Below, in pieces: positions 1 through 6,590 of a DNA stretch of 17,940 nt. The translations under genes and the position numbers were made by a program. How positions within the stretch are numbered: position 1 is the stretch's first letter; every line of letters starts with the position of its first letter. This DNA comes from Bacillota bacterium (lineage in GTDB: Bacteria; Bacillota_H; UBA994; UBA5500), in NCBI GenBank assembly GCA_012727835.1, contig JAAYGE010000093.1:1-17940 (forward strand), read 5' to 3'. The notes below the pieces were generated by a model. That model was not told where the DNA came from. It saw only the letters and a list, made by a program, of their open reading frames with translations, and searched no databases.

Positions 1-998
1 AACTGGGGTTCAATCAGTTTGACACTCAAAACCGCCGTTAGGCCTTCCCGTATATCTTCACCGGCAAAGTTCTCCTGGCCACTTTTCAGGGAATTGGCCT
101 GCCGGGCATAATCGTTAATGGTGCGGGTGAGGGCCGTCTTTAACCCGACTTCATGGGTGCCCCCTTCGGTGGTGGCTATGTTATTGGCGAAGGAGAGTAT
201 ATTTTCGCTATAGCCGGTGGTCCATTGCAGAGCCACCTCCACCATCGCCGTATCAAATTGGCCACTGAGATAAATAGGTTCCTTGTTCAATACATCTTTG
301 TTGCGGTTCAACCACTCAACAAAGGATGAGATACCGCCGGTATAGTGGAATTCCTGTTTTTCTTCCACCCTTTGATCATCCAGCTCGATCCGCACGCCCG
401 CATTGAGAAAGGCCATTTCTCGCAGGCGGCGGGCCAGGACTTCTGCATTGAAATCTACCGTTTCAAAGATGGCCGCGTCGGGCTTAAAATGGATGATGGT
501 ACCAGTTTTATCGGTGTCCCCAAGGCGCTCCACCGGGGTCTGGGGAACCCCCCGTTTATACTCCTGCCGATGGATACCACCGTTGTTATGAATTTCAGCG
601 ATCATCCATTCTGACAGGGCATTGACCACCGAAAGGCCTACCCCGTGCAGACCACCGGACACTATATAACCACTGCCCCCAAACTTGCCGCCGGCATGCA
701 AAACGGTCAGCACCACTTCCAGGGCACTTTTTCCGGTTTTAGCATGTTTGTCCACCGGAATGCCGCGGCCATTGTCGATAATTTTTATACTGCCATCCGG
801 TAAAATTATCACTTGGATGTGGTCGCAATAACCGGCTAAAGCTTCATCGATACTGTTATCTACCACTTCAAAAACCAGGTGATGCAATCCTCGATTACCC
901 GTATCGCCGATATACATACCCGGTCGGCGGCGAACAGCTTCTAATCCTTCCAATACTTGTATCTGCGATGCATCATAATTTGTCTTCTTTTCAGCCAT
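1..998 (-). CDS. gyrB: DNA gyrase subunit B, N-terminal half (partial, runs off the left edge)
   Basis: GyrB is the ATPase subunit of DNA gyrase, which with GyrA introduces negative supercoils into DNA. About 332 of roughly 635 residues are visible, starting [10 protein letters not shown]. The GHKL ATPase core is intact: [10 protein letters not shown] near residues 44-53 (catalytic Glu and Mg-binding Asn), DNGRGIPVD near residue 80, and the ATP-lid segment [16 protein letters not shown]. The visible part ends in [20 protein letters not shown], a highly conserved transducer-domain segment. The TOPRIM and C-terminal parts lie beyond base 1. The ATG at 998 is preceded by AGGGGTGAG, which overlaps the remB stop codon, so translation is probably coupled. 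It is the last visible gene of the leftward dnaA operon. The reading frame has no break. Confidence 0.97.
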   Translation of the reverse strand, partial: MAEKKTNYDASQIQVLEGLEAVRRRPGMYIGDTGNRGLHHLVFEVVDNSIDEALAGYCDHIQVIILPDGSIKIIDNGRGIPVDKHAKTGKSALEVVLTVLHAGGKFGGSGYIVSGGLHGVGLSVVNALSEWMIAEIHNNGGIHRQEYKRGVPQTPVERLGDTDKTGTIIHFKPDAAIFETVDFNAEVLARRLREMAFLNAGVRIELDDQRVEEKQEFHYTGGISSFVEWLNRNKDVLNKEPIYLSGQFDTAMVEVALQWTTGYSENILSFANNIATTEGGTHEVGLKTALTRTINDYARQANSLKSGQENFAGEDIREGLTAVLSVKLIEPQ

Positions 999-1011
999 AA
1001 ACTCTCACCCC

Positions 1012-1269
1012 TTACTTGTCGCTGGACAACCTCTCTCTGTTTAGGGACCGTTTGCATAAGGTTTGTGGTGTCAGGTTAGAAAAATAAACGTTTTCGTCAG
1101 CCACGATGAAGGATTTCATCTTTTTCGATGCGGTACCAATGACGAAACCTTCTTCTTTAGCCATACGAATAAACTCATCAGTGGCAATGCTCTCTAAAGA
1201 AGAAGTGGAAAAAATGCCTATTATTTCCTTCTTAGGGATACATTGGTCGGGACCGAGTGATAGGAACAC
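1012..1269 (-). CDS. remB: RemB/YaaB-like DUF370 family protein (extracellular matrix regulatory protein family)
   Basis: An 85-residue protein starting MFLSLGPDQCIPKKEIIGIF, matching the DUF370 small-protein family. The B. subtilis member at this exact locus is RemB (YaaB). RemA, the better studied paralogue, is a DNA-binding activator of biofilm matrix genes; the role of the copy between recF and gyrB is less clear. The start is a GTG at 1267-1269 with a strong AGGAGGGG site about nine bases upstream. No nearby in-frame ATG fits better. The gene begins 17 bases after recF ends and stops 13 bases before gyrB, so it is an operon member. The C-terminus (RSLNRERLSSDK) is a short charged tail. 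The family call rests on length, N-terminal sequence and position. The molecular function in this organism is inferred. Confidence 0.85.
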   Translation of the reverse strand: MFLSLGPDQCIPKKEIIGIFSTSSLESIATDEFIRMAKEEGFVIGTASKKMKSFIVADENVYFSNLTPQTLCKRSLNRERLSSDK

Positions 1270-1286
1270 TTTTGTATCCCCTCCTT

Positions 1287-2408
1287 TTAGTTGACTATAC
1301 TTATTATACCATTTGATATTTCTGCGATTAATAAGGACTTGTCCTGCCAGCCGGTAAAAAGGCTGGCTTCCGTACCCGTAATTAGGGTTTGTACACCCTG
1401 ATCGACTAGTCCCAGCAGAGCCCGGCGCCGCCGGCTATCCAATTCGGAAAGTACATCATCCAATAACAAAACCGGATAGTCGCCGGTCATTTCATGCATA
1501 AATTCCAGCTCGGCCATCTTAATAGCTAAGACTGCCGAGCGTTGCTGCCCTTGGGAACCGAATTCCCGCACATCGATACCATTCAGGAGGCATTGAAAGT
1601 CATCCCGATGGGGGCCAACCAATGTCTGCTTGCGCCGCAACTCCCTATGGTACTGTCTTTCTAGTATTTCCCTAAAAGCGGCACTTACTTCTTCTTCCTT
1701 GTCCCCCAGATCTATTTTATATCCCCAGGGCCGATAAACCAAACATAAGTTCTCTTCGCCGGAGGAAATAGTATAAAGGCTGGGCTTGGCGTGTTTAGCT
1801 AGAGCAGCAAGGGCCCTCTGACGGAGAATGGTTAGGCGGGCACCATATTTGATCAGTTGTTCATTCCATGTCTCTAGGACTGCCCGGTTAACGCTTCTAT
1901 TCTCGAAAGACTTCAGTAAATTGTTGCGTTGGGTCAGGGCCCGGTTATACTGCTGCAGCGTGTATAAATAGACGGGGCTGACCTGGGAGACTTCCATATC
2001 TAGAAAACGACGCCGGAGGGCAGGGGGCCCCTTCAGTAATTGCAAATCCTCGGGCGTAAATAGAACCGAGTTGAGTACTCCTAACAGGGCACTAAGTTTC
2101 TTCTCCACTACCCCATTAATTTTCAACTGGCGTCGTCGATCTCTGCTTAAGCTAAAATCCAGCTCAACTTTTAAATTGCGTTTACTAATGCGGGCATGCA
2201 AGAAAACCCCGGTAGTATCCCAACGGATTAGATCATAATGATTGCTAGTCCGATGGGATCTGCCGGTGGAAAGAAAGTACACACTTTCTAAGAGGTTGGT
2301 TTTGCCTTGGGCATTGCGGCCCACCAGGATATTAAGTCCCGGGTGAAGGTCTAGATGGCAATGCTGGTAGTTCCGAAAGTTTCGGAGGGTAAGCTGGGTA
2401 ATTTTCAT
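1287..2408 (-). CDS. recF: DNA replication and repair protein RecF
   Basis: RecF is an SMC-like ATPase that works with RecO and RecR to load RecA at single-strand gaps during recombinational repair and fork restart. The 373-residue length is normal for the family. The start MKITQLTLRNFRNY is a family hallmark. Walker A is GRNAQGKT at residues 30-37, the ABC signature region is FGSQGQQRSAVLAIK, and Walker B is YPVLLLDDVLSELD near the C-terminus. The ATG at 2406-2408 has only a weak upstream AGG and lies seven bases after the S4 gene, so translation probably depends on coupling to the upstream gene. The position between the S4 gene and remB is the classic Bacillota order. Confidence 0.97.
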   Translation of the reverse strand: MKITQLTLRNFRNYQHCHLDLHPGLNILVGRNAQGKTNLLESVYFLSTGRSHRTSNHYDLIRWDTTGVFLHARISKRNLKVELDFSLSRDRRRQLKINGVVEKKLSALLGVLNSVLFTPEDLQLLKGPPALRRRFLDMEVSQVSPVYLYTLQQYNRALTQRNNLLKSFENRSVNRAVLETWNEQLIKYGARLTILRQRALAALAKHAKPSLYTISSGEENLCLVYRPWGYKIDLGDKEEEVSAAFREILERQYHRELRRKQTLVGPHRDDFQCLLNGIDVREFGSQGQQRSAVLAIKMAELEFMHEMTGDYPVLLLDDVLSELDSRRRRALLGLVDQGVQTLITGTEASLFTGWQDKSLLIAEISNGIISIVN

Positions 2409-2415
2409 AGCCTAA

Positions 2416-2628
2416 TCAACCTATTACTATTTCTTGGCCAGCGATAGTAAGGCGATCCCCGGCATAAAGTTTTCGTCCTCGCCTCTGTTCCCGTTCTCCA
2501 TTTACTGTAACCAGGTTTTCTTGTAAGAAATAGCGGCATTCGCCTCCACTAGCAATGAAATTCAATTTCTTCAGCAGTTGGGATAGGGTGATATACTCCC
2601 CCGTAATTTTCACCAAGTTATCACCCAT
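2416..2628 (-). CDS. yaaA: S4-domain RNA-binding protein, YaaA family
   Basis: A 70-residue protein that is essentially a single S4 RNA-binding fold. The RRGRKLYAGDRLTIAGQEIVI segment has the GD-x-hydrophobic pattern of S4 domains. Its match in both size and position (between dnaN and recF) is B. subtilis YaaA, named RlbA in some annotations and thought to contribute to ribosome biogenesis. The role here is inferred from that family. The ATG at 2626-2628 follows AAGGAGGGAGG, which overlaps the dnaN stop codon, so the two genes are translationally linked. The C-terminus is short, as in the family. Confidence 0.9.
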   Translation of the reverse strand: MGDNLVKITGEYITLSQLLKKLNFIASGGECRYFLQENLVTVNGEREQRRGRKLYAGDRLTIAGQEIVIG

Positions 2629-2641
2629 AGTCCTCCCTCCT

Positions 2642-3745
2642 TTACGTAAGACGCACGGGCATTAATAGGCTGAAGTAATCGTCCTGACCGACCGGACGAC
2701 AAATACAAGGACCATAAGTGCCATGAAAATCAATGACTACCTCCGGTGCCTGGGCACTGCGCAACACTTCAATAATGGACTTAATGTTATACATGATCTC
2801 CAAGTCTTCGCCCTTATGCTGAATCGGTATCGTTTCATAGTGCCTACCCAATTCCATGGACTGGGCGGAGACAGCAATCTGCCCATCACCGATATTAAAT
2901 TTCACCGAGTCGGCAGTCCCGTTCTTACAGACTAAAGCCGCCCTCACTATAGCCTGCCACAGCTCCTCACTACCTACTACAATTTGGGTTTGATACTGCT
3001 CCGGTATAAACTGCTGAATATCAGGGAAGTTCCCTTCCAGCAGCCGAGTTACTAATCGGGCTCCAGAAAACTCGAAAGCCGCGAAGTTCTCCCCAATACC
3101 GATCTCCATTGGTTCCGTATCACCTAATAATTTAAGTAGATTACGAATAGCCTTGCCGGGAATAATGGCCTGGGCTTCCTGCTCCGATTTAAGATAGGTA
3201 GACCAACGGCAGGCCAACTTGAAACCATCGAGGGCGGTTAGACGCACATCCTCTTTGTTAAAAGATAGCAGGGCACCGGTAAGCACGGGCCTTAACTCTT
3301 CGGTGGAAATAGCAAAGCTGACTTGGCGCATTATGTCTTTAAAGAGGGGTTGGGGCAGTGTGTAACTATGTTGCAGAGAAAACTGGGGCAGCTCTGGGAA
3401 TTCTTCCACCGGCAGGGTCAGTATTTCCATATGCACGCTGCCGCTTTGAAAGTTAATAGCCGATCGTCCTGGCAGCTGTTTAAGCACCACTTCTTCAGCG
3501 GGACTCCGCCGTACCGCCTCTATTAGTATCTTAGCCGGAATAAGCACTTCTCCCGGTTCACTAACAACCGCCTCGCCTACGACAGAAATACTTTGTTCCA
3601 GATCATTAGTAGTCAAACGCACCTGGTCATTTTCGGCTTGTATAAAAACACCAGCTAAAGAAGCAATGACCGGCCGTAGGGGAACGATCTGCCCTACGGT
3701 CTGCAGCATTTCTAAGAATAGACTTCGATCAATGGTTATAAACAT
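2642..3745 (-). CDS. dnaN: DNA polymerase III subunit beta (sliding clamp)
   Basis: DnaN forms the ring-shaped dimer that tethers DNA polymerase III to DNA and acts as a docking platform for repair and replication factors. The protein has 367 residues, the usual length for three tandem clamp folds. It starts MFITIDRSLFLEMLQTVGQI and ends YFSLLMPVRLT; the LMPVR(L/I) C-terminus is diagnostic and forms part of the peptide-binding pocket. The ATG at 3743-3745 has GAAAGGGG upstream. It lies 190 bases downstream of dnaA, with DnaA-box-like repeats in between, so expression may depend on the dnaA promoter, a local promoter, or both. No truncation is seen. Confidence 0.98.
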   Translation of the reverse strand: MFITIDRSLFLEMLQTVGQIVPLRPVIASLAGVFIQAENDQVRLTTNDLEQSISVVGEAVVSEPGEVLIPAKILIEAVRRSPAEEVVLKQLPGRSAINFQSGSVHMEILTLPVEEFPELPQFSLQHSYTLPQPLFKDIMRQVSFAISTEELRPVLTGALLSFNKEDVRLTALDGFKLACRWSTYLKSEQEAQAIIPGKAIRNLLKLLGDTEPMEIGIGENFAAFEFSGARLVTRLLEGNFPDIQQFIPEQYQTQIVVGSEELWQAIVRAALVCKNGTADSVKFNIGDGQIAVSAQSMELGRHYETIPIQHKGEDLEIMYNIKSIIEVLRSAQAPEVVIDFHGTYGPCICRPVGQDDYFSLLMPVRLT

Positions 3746-3935
3746 TTTTTATACCCCTTTCTACTGTGGTGTGGGTATGGTTGTTTAAGTACAAGAATAA
3801 GATAAAGGATAGTCGTATTAGTCATAAGCCTTGTGGATGCTGTGGGTAACTGGCCTGCAGCCTGTCCCTATTGGCTTCTTACCTTGTGCTTTAACCTGTG
3901 GACTAGCTGCTTTGCTTGTCCACAATTTTAACATG
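3746..3935. other. dnaA-dnaN intergenic region: DnaA-box-like cluster, probable unwinding side of a bipartite oriC
   Basis: This 190-bp gap has several near-matches to the DnaA box (TTATNCACA). TGTGGATGC at 3832-3840 and TGTGGGTAA at 3841-3849 abut as direct repeats, with two and one mismatches. TGTGGACTA starts at 3897. TTGTCCACA at 3916-3924 has one mismatch. Next to the tandem pair is a GC step (3828-3830), then a three-base-periodic stretch at 3810-3827 and an A-rich segment at 3791-3809. In B. subtilis the equivalent intergenic region holds DnaA boxes, the DnaA-trio and the DNA unwinding element. The same role here is inferred from position and pattern. Confidence 0.6.
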
Positions 3936-5288
3936 TTACCGTAGTTCTTTGGTTAAGGTTTCAATCAGGTTCGCCAGGCTTTTATCGGTCTCCATTTCCT
4001 TCTCTATCTTATCGCAGGCATGAAGGACGGTAGTATGGTCTCTCCCTCCAAAGGCTTCGCCTAGGCGAGGCAGAGAATGATCGGTAAGTTGACGGCAGAG
4101 ATACATGGCAATCTGCCGCGGATAGGCAATGGCTCGGGTACGTTTTCTAGATTTCATATCGCTGGCCCGAATACCGAAATGCTGAGCCACCAGGTTTTGA
4201 ATATCCTCCACAGTGATTTCCTTCTTAACATCGTCGGCGATAGTATCTTTTAAGACCTCATCGACCAGTTCCACCGTAATCGGACGAGCTGTGAAAGAGG
4301 CATAGGCATAAATGCGAGTCAGGGCTCCTTCCAGCTCCCGGATATTGCTGTTGATGCGTCGGGCCAGATGTAAGAGTACATCGTTATCCACATTTAAGTT
4401 TTCCAGCTCGGCCTTTTTGCGTAAAATGGCTGTTCTTGTTTCTAAATCCGGTTGTTGAATATCCGTAATTAACCCCCATTCAAAGCGAGAACGGAGTCGC
4501 TCTTCTAGCGTAGCAATCTCTCGAGGGGGACGGTCACTGGAAAGGATTATTTGCTTATTGGCTTCGTGCAGAGCGTTAAAAGTATGGAAGAATTCTTCCT
4601 GGGTCTGTTCTTTACCGGCCAGAAACTGAATATCATCAACCATAAGCACGTCCACGTTGCGATAGCGATTGCGGAACTCCTCACTGCGCTTATATTGGAT
4701 GGCACTGATGAATTGGTTGGTGAATTTTTCGCAGGACAAATAGACCACCGTCAAATGCGGGTAGTGTTCCCTAACATAATGGCCGATGGCATGCATCAAG
4801 TGGGTCTTCCCCAGCCCTACCCCACCGTAAATAAATAAGGGGTTATAAGCGCGCGCCGGTGCTTCAGCTACGGCTAAGGCTGCAGCATGGGCGAAACGGT
4901 TGCTTTCACCAATAACGAAGGAGTTGAAGGTGTATTTAGGGTTGAGGGTATTCTCCGGGTTGTCATCGCTACTGCCCTTTTCCGTAGGCAGCGTTACCTG
5001 TTCAATCTCCTCTTGTAAAGCATCCAGGTCCTCATAGGGTAATACAAATCTGATTTCCAGGGATCTACCGGACGTAGCTTGTAGGCATTCCTTAATAGTG
5101 GATGCGTATTGATTTTGTAGCCAATCGCGATTGAAAACATTGGCAACCCGGAGAATGAGGGTATTTTGGTGCAGAGCAACCGGTTCTAAAGGAAGAATCC
5201 AGGTCTCAAAACTAGGTTTACTTAACTGAGATTCCAAAAAATTAAGGGCTGCGTCCCAGATTTCCTGGCAACCCGCCTTGTTAATCAC
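3936..5288 (-). CDS. dnaA: Chromosomal replication initiator protein DnaA
   Basis: DnaA binds DnaA boxes at oriC, oligomerises in its ATP form and opens the duplex for helicase loading. The 450-residue protein shows all four domains. Residues 1-80 are domain I, with the WDAALNFLESQLSKPSFETW pattern. Residues 85-120 are an acidic linker. The AAA+ domain has Walker A GGVGLGKT at 155-162, Walker B DVLMVDD at 213-219 and an arginine-finger region LRSRFEWG near 265-272. Domain IV carries the signature GGRDHTTVLHACDKI near 420, which reads the box. The GTG start at 5286-5288 has GAGGGGGT upstream and gives the expected N-terminus. The gene reads away from the box cluster at 5365-5519, which probably mediates autoregulation. 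Confidence 0.99.
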   Translation of the reverse strand: MINKAGCQEIWDAALNFLESQLSKPSFETWILPLEPVALHQNTLILRVANVFNRDWLQNQYASTIKECLQATSGRSLEIRFVLPYEDLDALQEEIEQVTLPTEKGSSDDNPENTLNPKYTFNSFVIGESNRFAHAAALAVAEAPARAYNPLFIYGGVGLGKTHLMHAIGHYVREHYPHLTVVYLSCEKFTNQFISAIQYKRSEEFRNRYRNVDVLMVDDIQFLAGKEQTQEEFFHTFNALHEANKQIILSSDRPPREIATLEERLRSRFEWGLITDIQQPDLETRTAILRKKAELENLNVDNDVLLHLARRINSNIRELEGALTRIYAYASFTARPITVELVDEVLKDTIADDVKKEITVEDIQNLVAQHFGIRASDMKSRKRTRAIAYPRQIAMYLCRQLTDHSLPRLGEAFGGRDHTTVLHACDKIEKEMETDKSLANLIETLTKELR

Positions 5289-5339
5289 TTGTTAATACCC
5301 CCTCGTTTGGTTAGACAGTTTTCAACAAGTCGCACATAA

Positions 5340-5348
5340 ATTCTACCA
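5340..5348 (-). promoter_or_regulatory. Probable dnaA promoter (extended -10)
   Basis: On the minus strand TGGTAGAAT occupies 5348 down to 5340: a TAGAAT -10 element with the TGn extension. It would start transcription near 5333, about 45 bases before the dnaA GTG. There is no good -35 hexamer at the standard spacing. A perfect DnaA box (5365-5373) covers the -35 area, so repression or modulation by DnaA itself is plausible. Confidence 0.4.
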
Positions 5349-5364
5349 CAAACGCCAAGATATT

Positions 5365-5373
5365 TGTGTATAA
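5365..5373 (-). promoter_or_regulatory. DnaA box (perfect, TTATACACA)
   Basis: This is an exact match to TTATNCACA on the minus strand. It is the perfect box nearest dnaA and lies over the expected -35 region of the dnaA promoter. Confidence 0.8.
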
Positions 5374-5407
5374 CTTGGGGATTTACCCACAAACAATCCA
5401 CAAAATC

Positions 5408-5416
5408 TGTGGATAA
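5408..5416 (-). promoter_or_regulatory. DnaA box (perfect, TTATCCACA)
   Basis: This is an exact minus-strand match. It faces a degenerate plus-strand box (CAATCCACA, 5394-5402) across five bases, giving a TCCACA...TGTGGA inverted repeat. Confidence 0.85.
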
Positions 5417-5486
5417 CTGCTATTTAACGCGAATATTGTCATTGTGGGTATTTGTTTAGGTTGATGCGATTAAATGTTCGCCCAGG

Positions 5487-5495
5487 TTATTCACA
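5487..5495 (+). promoter_or_regulatory. DnaA box (perfect, TTATTCACA)
   Basis: This is an exact plus-strand match, three bases before the degenerate box of the next convergent pair (5499-5519). Three to four boxes are therefore clustered within 45 bases. Confidence 0.8.
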
Positions 5496-5510
5496 AGACT
5501 GTCCACAAGC

Positions 5511-5519
5511 TGTGGATAA
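5511..5519 (-). promoter_or_regulatory. DnaA box (perfect, TTATCCACA)
   Basis: This is an exact minus-strand match. It is paired head-on with CTGTCCACA at 5499-5507, three bases away, and followed by a one-mismatch box on the same strand at 5523-5531. Confidence 0.85.
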
Positions 5520-5676
5520 CTTGGTGGATAAAAGACATAAAAAAGTAGCTTGTTAACCCATAAATAACTGGCTAAAGGTGAGGCTTTACGCAAAAGGGCC
5601 CCTTTAGACGGCGAACTTATGTGAACTAAGATTGTTTTATGTAAACTAACAGCAACTAACAAGCTTGTAGATAGAG

Positions 5677-5685
5677 TTATCCACA
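5677..5685 (+). promoter_or_regulatory. DnaA box (perfect, TTATCCACA)
   Basis: This is an exact plus-strand match, about 150 bases from the main cluster and 33 bases upstream of the rpmH -35 element. It faces a one-mismatch minus-strand box (TGTGTAAAA, 5688-5696) across two bases. Confidence 0.8.
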
Positions 5686-5717
5686 GCTGTGTAAAAGCTT
5701 AGTTCTTCCGATTTGCA

Positions 5718-5746
5718 TTGATTCCTGGCACCCTATTTGCTATAAT
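5718..5746 (+). promoter_or_regulatory. rpmH promoter
   Basis: TTGATT at 5718-5723 (4/6 to TTGACA), a 17-bp spacer, and a perfect TATAAT at 5741-5746 with a TGC extension at 5738-5740. The predicted start is near 5753, giving a leader of about 37 bases before the rpmH GTG. It is the only strong promoter motif reading rightward from the origin. Confidence 0.8.
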
Positions 5747-5789
5747 GGCTGAGATACTGCAGGGTTTTTCTAGAAAGGGGTGTACCTCT

Positions 5790-5924
5790 GTGAAACGAAC
5801 TTATCAGCCCAATAGGCGAGTACGTAAGAAGGTTCATGGTTTTCGTAAGCGCATGAGCACGGCTAATGGTCGTAAGGTTATAAAGGCAAGACGTGCGCGA
5901 GGGAGAAAAGTGCTATCTGCTTAA
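5790..5924 (+). CDS. rpmH: 50S ribosomal protein L34
   Basis: L34 is a small, highly basic protein of the large ribosomal subunit. The 44-residue product is [20 protein letters not shown] followed by [24 protein letters not shown], nearly the textbook L34 sequence and of normal length. The start is the GTG at 5790-5792, preceded by AAAGGGGTG. An in-frame ATG at 5718 would add 24 residues unlike any L34 and overlaps the -35 element, so it is rejected. It is the first gene right of oriC, with its own promoter and a terminator that begins in its stop codon. Confidence 0.98.
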   Translation: MKRTYQPNRRVRKKVHGFRKRMSTANGRKVIKARRARGRKVLSA

Positions 5925-5949
5925 GGCCGCCACTGCGTGGCCTTTTTTT
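5923..5949 (+). terminator. Intrinsic terminator after rpmH
   Basis: AAGGCC at 5923-5928 pairs with GGCCTT at 5939-5944 and is followed by a run of seven T (5943-5949). The stem begins at the rpmH stop codon. It separates the abundant L34 transcript from rnpA, although read-through may occur. Confidence 0.8.
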
Positions 5950-5970
5950 CGCATGGACACGGATAGATTG

Positions 5971-5979
5971 TGGTATAAT
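5971..5979 (+). promoter_or_regulatory. Probable rnpA promoter (extended -10)
   Basis: TGGTATAAT: a perfect TATAAT at 5974-5979 with the TGn extension at 5971-5973, about 34 bases before the rnpA ATG and directly after the rpmH terminator. No clear -35 hexamer lies at 16-18 bp, as is common for extended -10 promoters. Confidence 0.6.
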
Positions 5980-6013
5980 TTACTAAGGATTATAGAGATT
6001 GGGAGGCTAAAGC

Positions 6014-6367
6014 ATGCGCAGGGACGAACGGCTAACCAAGCGCAATGACTTTGGCGCTATATATCGGCAGGGTAAATCGGTAGCCGATAGATTTTTGGTT
6101 CTGTATTATTTACCGCGATCGATTCCGGGGGTAAAGGTGGGCATTTCTGTTAGCCGTAAAGTGGCCAAGAGTGTGGGGCGTAACCGTCTAAAGCGGTTAG
6201 TGCGAGAAGCGTGGCGGGCCCAGAGGCAGCAGGTTAAACCCGGGTACCATTTGATAGTGATTGTGCGGGTGGCTGCTCGCGACGCCACCTATGCTCAAAT
6301 TGCCCATTCCTTGGCTAAATTAACTAAAAAAGCGGGGTTGTGGCAGGATGGGGGCGCTGTTAACTAA
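6014..6367 (+). CDS. rnpA: Ribonuclease P protein component
   Basis: RnpA is the protein cofactor of RNase P, which with the RNA subunit (not in this window) removes 5' leaders from pre-tRNAs. The 117-residue length is typical. The N-terminal [16 protein letters not shown] and the central RNR motif in [16 protein letters not shown] are diagnostic, with the usual basic RNA-binding face. The ATG at 6014 is preceded by GGGAGG at good spacing. Its 3' end overlaps the yidD start by 20 bases, so the two are translationally coupled. The position after rpmH is conserved across bacteria. Confidence 0.97.
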   Translation: MRRDERLTKRNDFGAIYRQGKSVADRFLVLYYLPRSIPGVKVGISVSRKVAKSVGRNRLKRLVREAWRAQRQQVKPGYHLIVIVRVAARDATYAQIAHSLAKLTKKAGLWQDGGAVN

Positions 6368-6569
6368 GGGGTTAATTGGTCTTATAGGGCTTTATCGAAG
6401 TTTTATATCTCCTCTTCTAGGCCCCAACTGCCGATTTCGTCCCACCTGTTCCGAGTATATGATACAAGCTCTTGCAAAGTACGGGGTCCCCAAGGGGGTT
6501 TGGTTGGGGCTGAAACGGATTGCCCGTTGTCATCCCTTTTCTCCAGGTGGTTATGATCCCTTAGTTTAG
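6348..6569 (+). CDS. yidD: Membrane protein insertion efficiency factor YidD
   Basis: YidD is a small membrane-associated protein thought to assist YidC-dependent insertion. The 73-residue sequence has the family core: [20 protein letters not shown], then [14 protein letters not shown] and [12 protein letters not shown]. Three conserved cysteines (in GPNCRF, PTCSEY and RCHPF) are present. The N-terminal hydrophobic or amphipathic helix fits peripheral membrane association. It begins inside the rnpA coding region with only a weak upstream site, suggesting translational coupling, and ends 21 bases before yidC. The ATG at 6348 gives the expected family length. The position between rnpA and yidC supports the call strongly. 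Confidence 0.95.
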   Translation: MGALLTKGLIGLIGLYRSFISPLLGPNCRFRPTCSEYMIQALAKYGVPKGVWLGLKRIARCHPFSPGGYDPLV

Positions 6570-6590
6570 GGTGTTAGGAGGGAGTTAAAT

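Larger units (their letters stand above)
5289..5717. other. oriC: Origin of replication oriC (box cluster upstream of dnaA)
   Basis: This gene-free region lies between divergent dnaA and rpmH and has five perfect TTATNCACA boxes at 5365-5373 (-), 5408-5416 (-), 5487-5495 (+), 5511-5519 (-) and 5677-5685 (+). Degenerate boxes lie at 5383-5391 (+, one mismatch), 5394-5402 (+), 5443-5451 (-), 5499-5507 (+), 5523-5531 (-, one mismatch) and 5688-5696 (-, one mismatch). An AT-rich stretch follows the main cluster at about 5528-5571. All genes diverge from here, so transcription follows fork movement on both arms. The only open frame here (5456-5662, minus) looks spurious. The oriC call rests on box density and the conserved gene context. 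Confidence 0.93.

Noticed and set aside
345..614. An 89-residue plus-strand open frame
   Set aside because: It lies antisense within gyrB, whose minus-strand product matches the family along its full visible length; no ribosome binding site supports it.
5456..5662. A 68-residue minus-strand open frame in the origin
   Set aside because: It runs through DnaA boxes, has no recognisable protein features and no good ribosome binding site.
5718..5789. Upstream in-frame ATG extension of rpmH
   Set aside because: It overlaps the -35 and -10 elements of the rpmH promoter and adds 24 residues not seen in L34; the GTG at 5790 is well placed after AAAGGGGTG.
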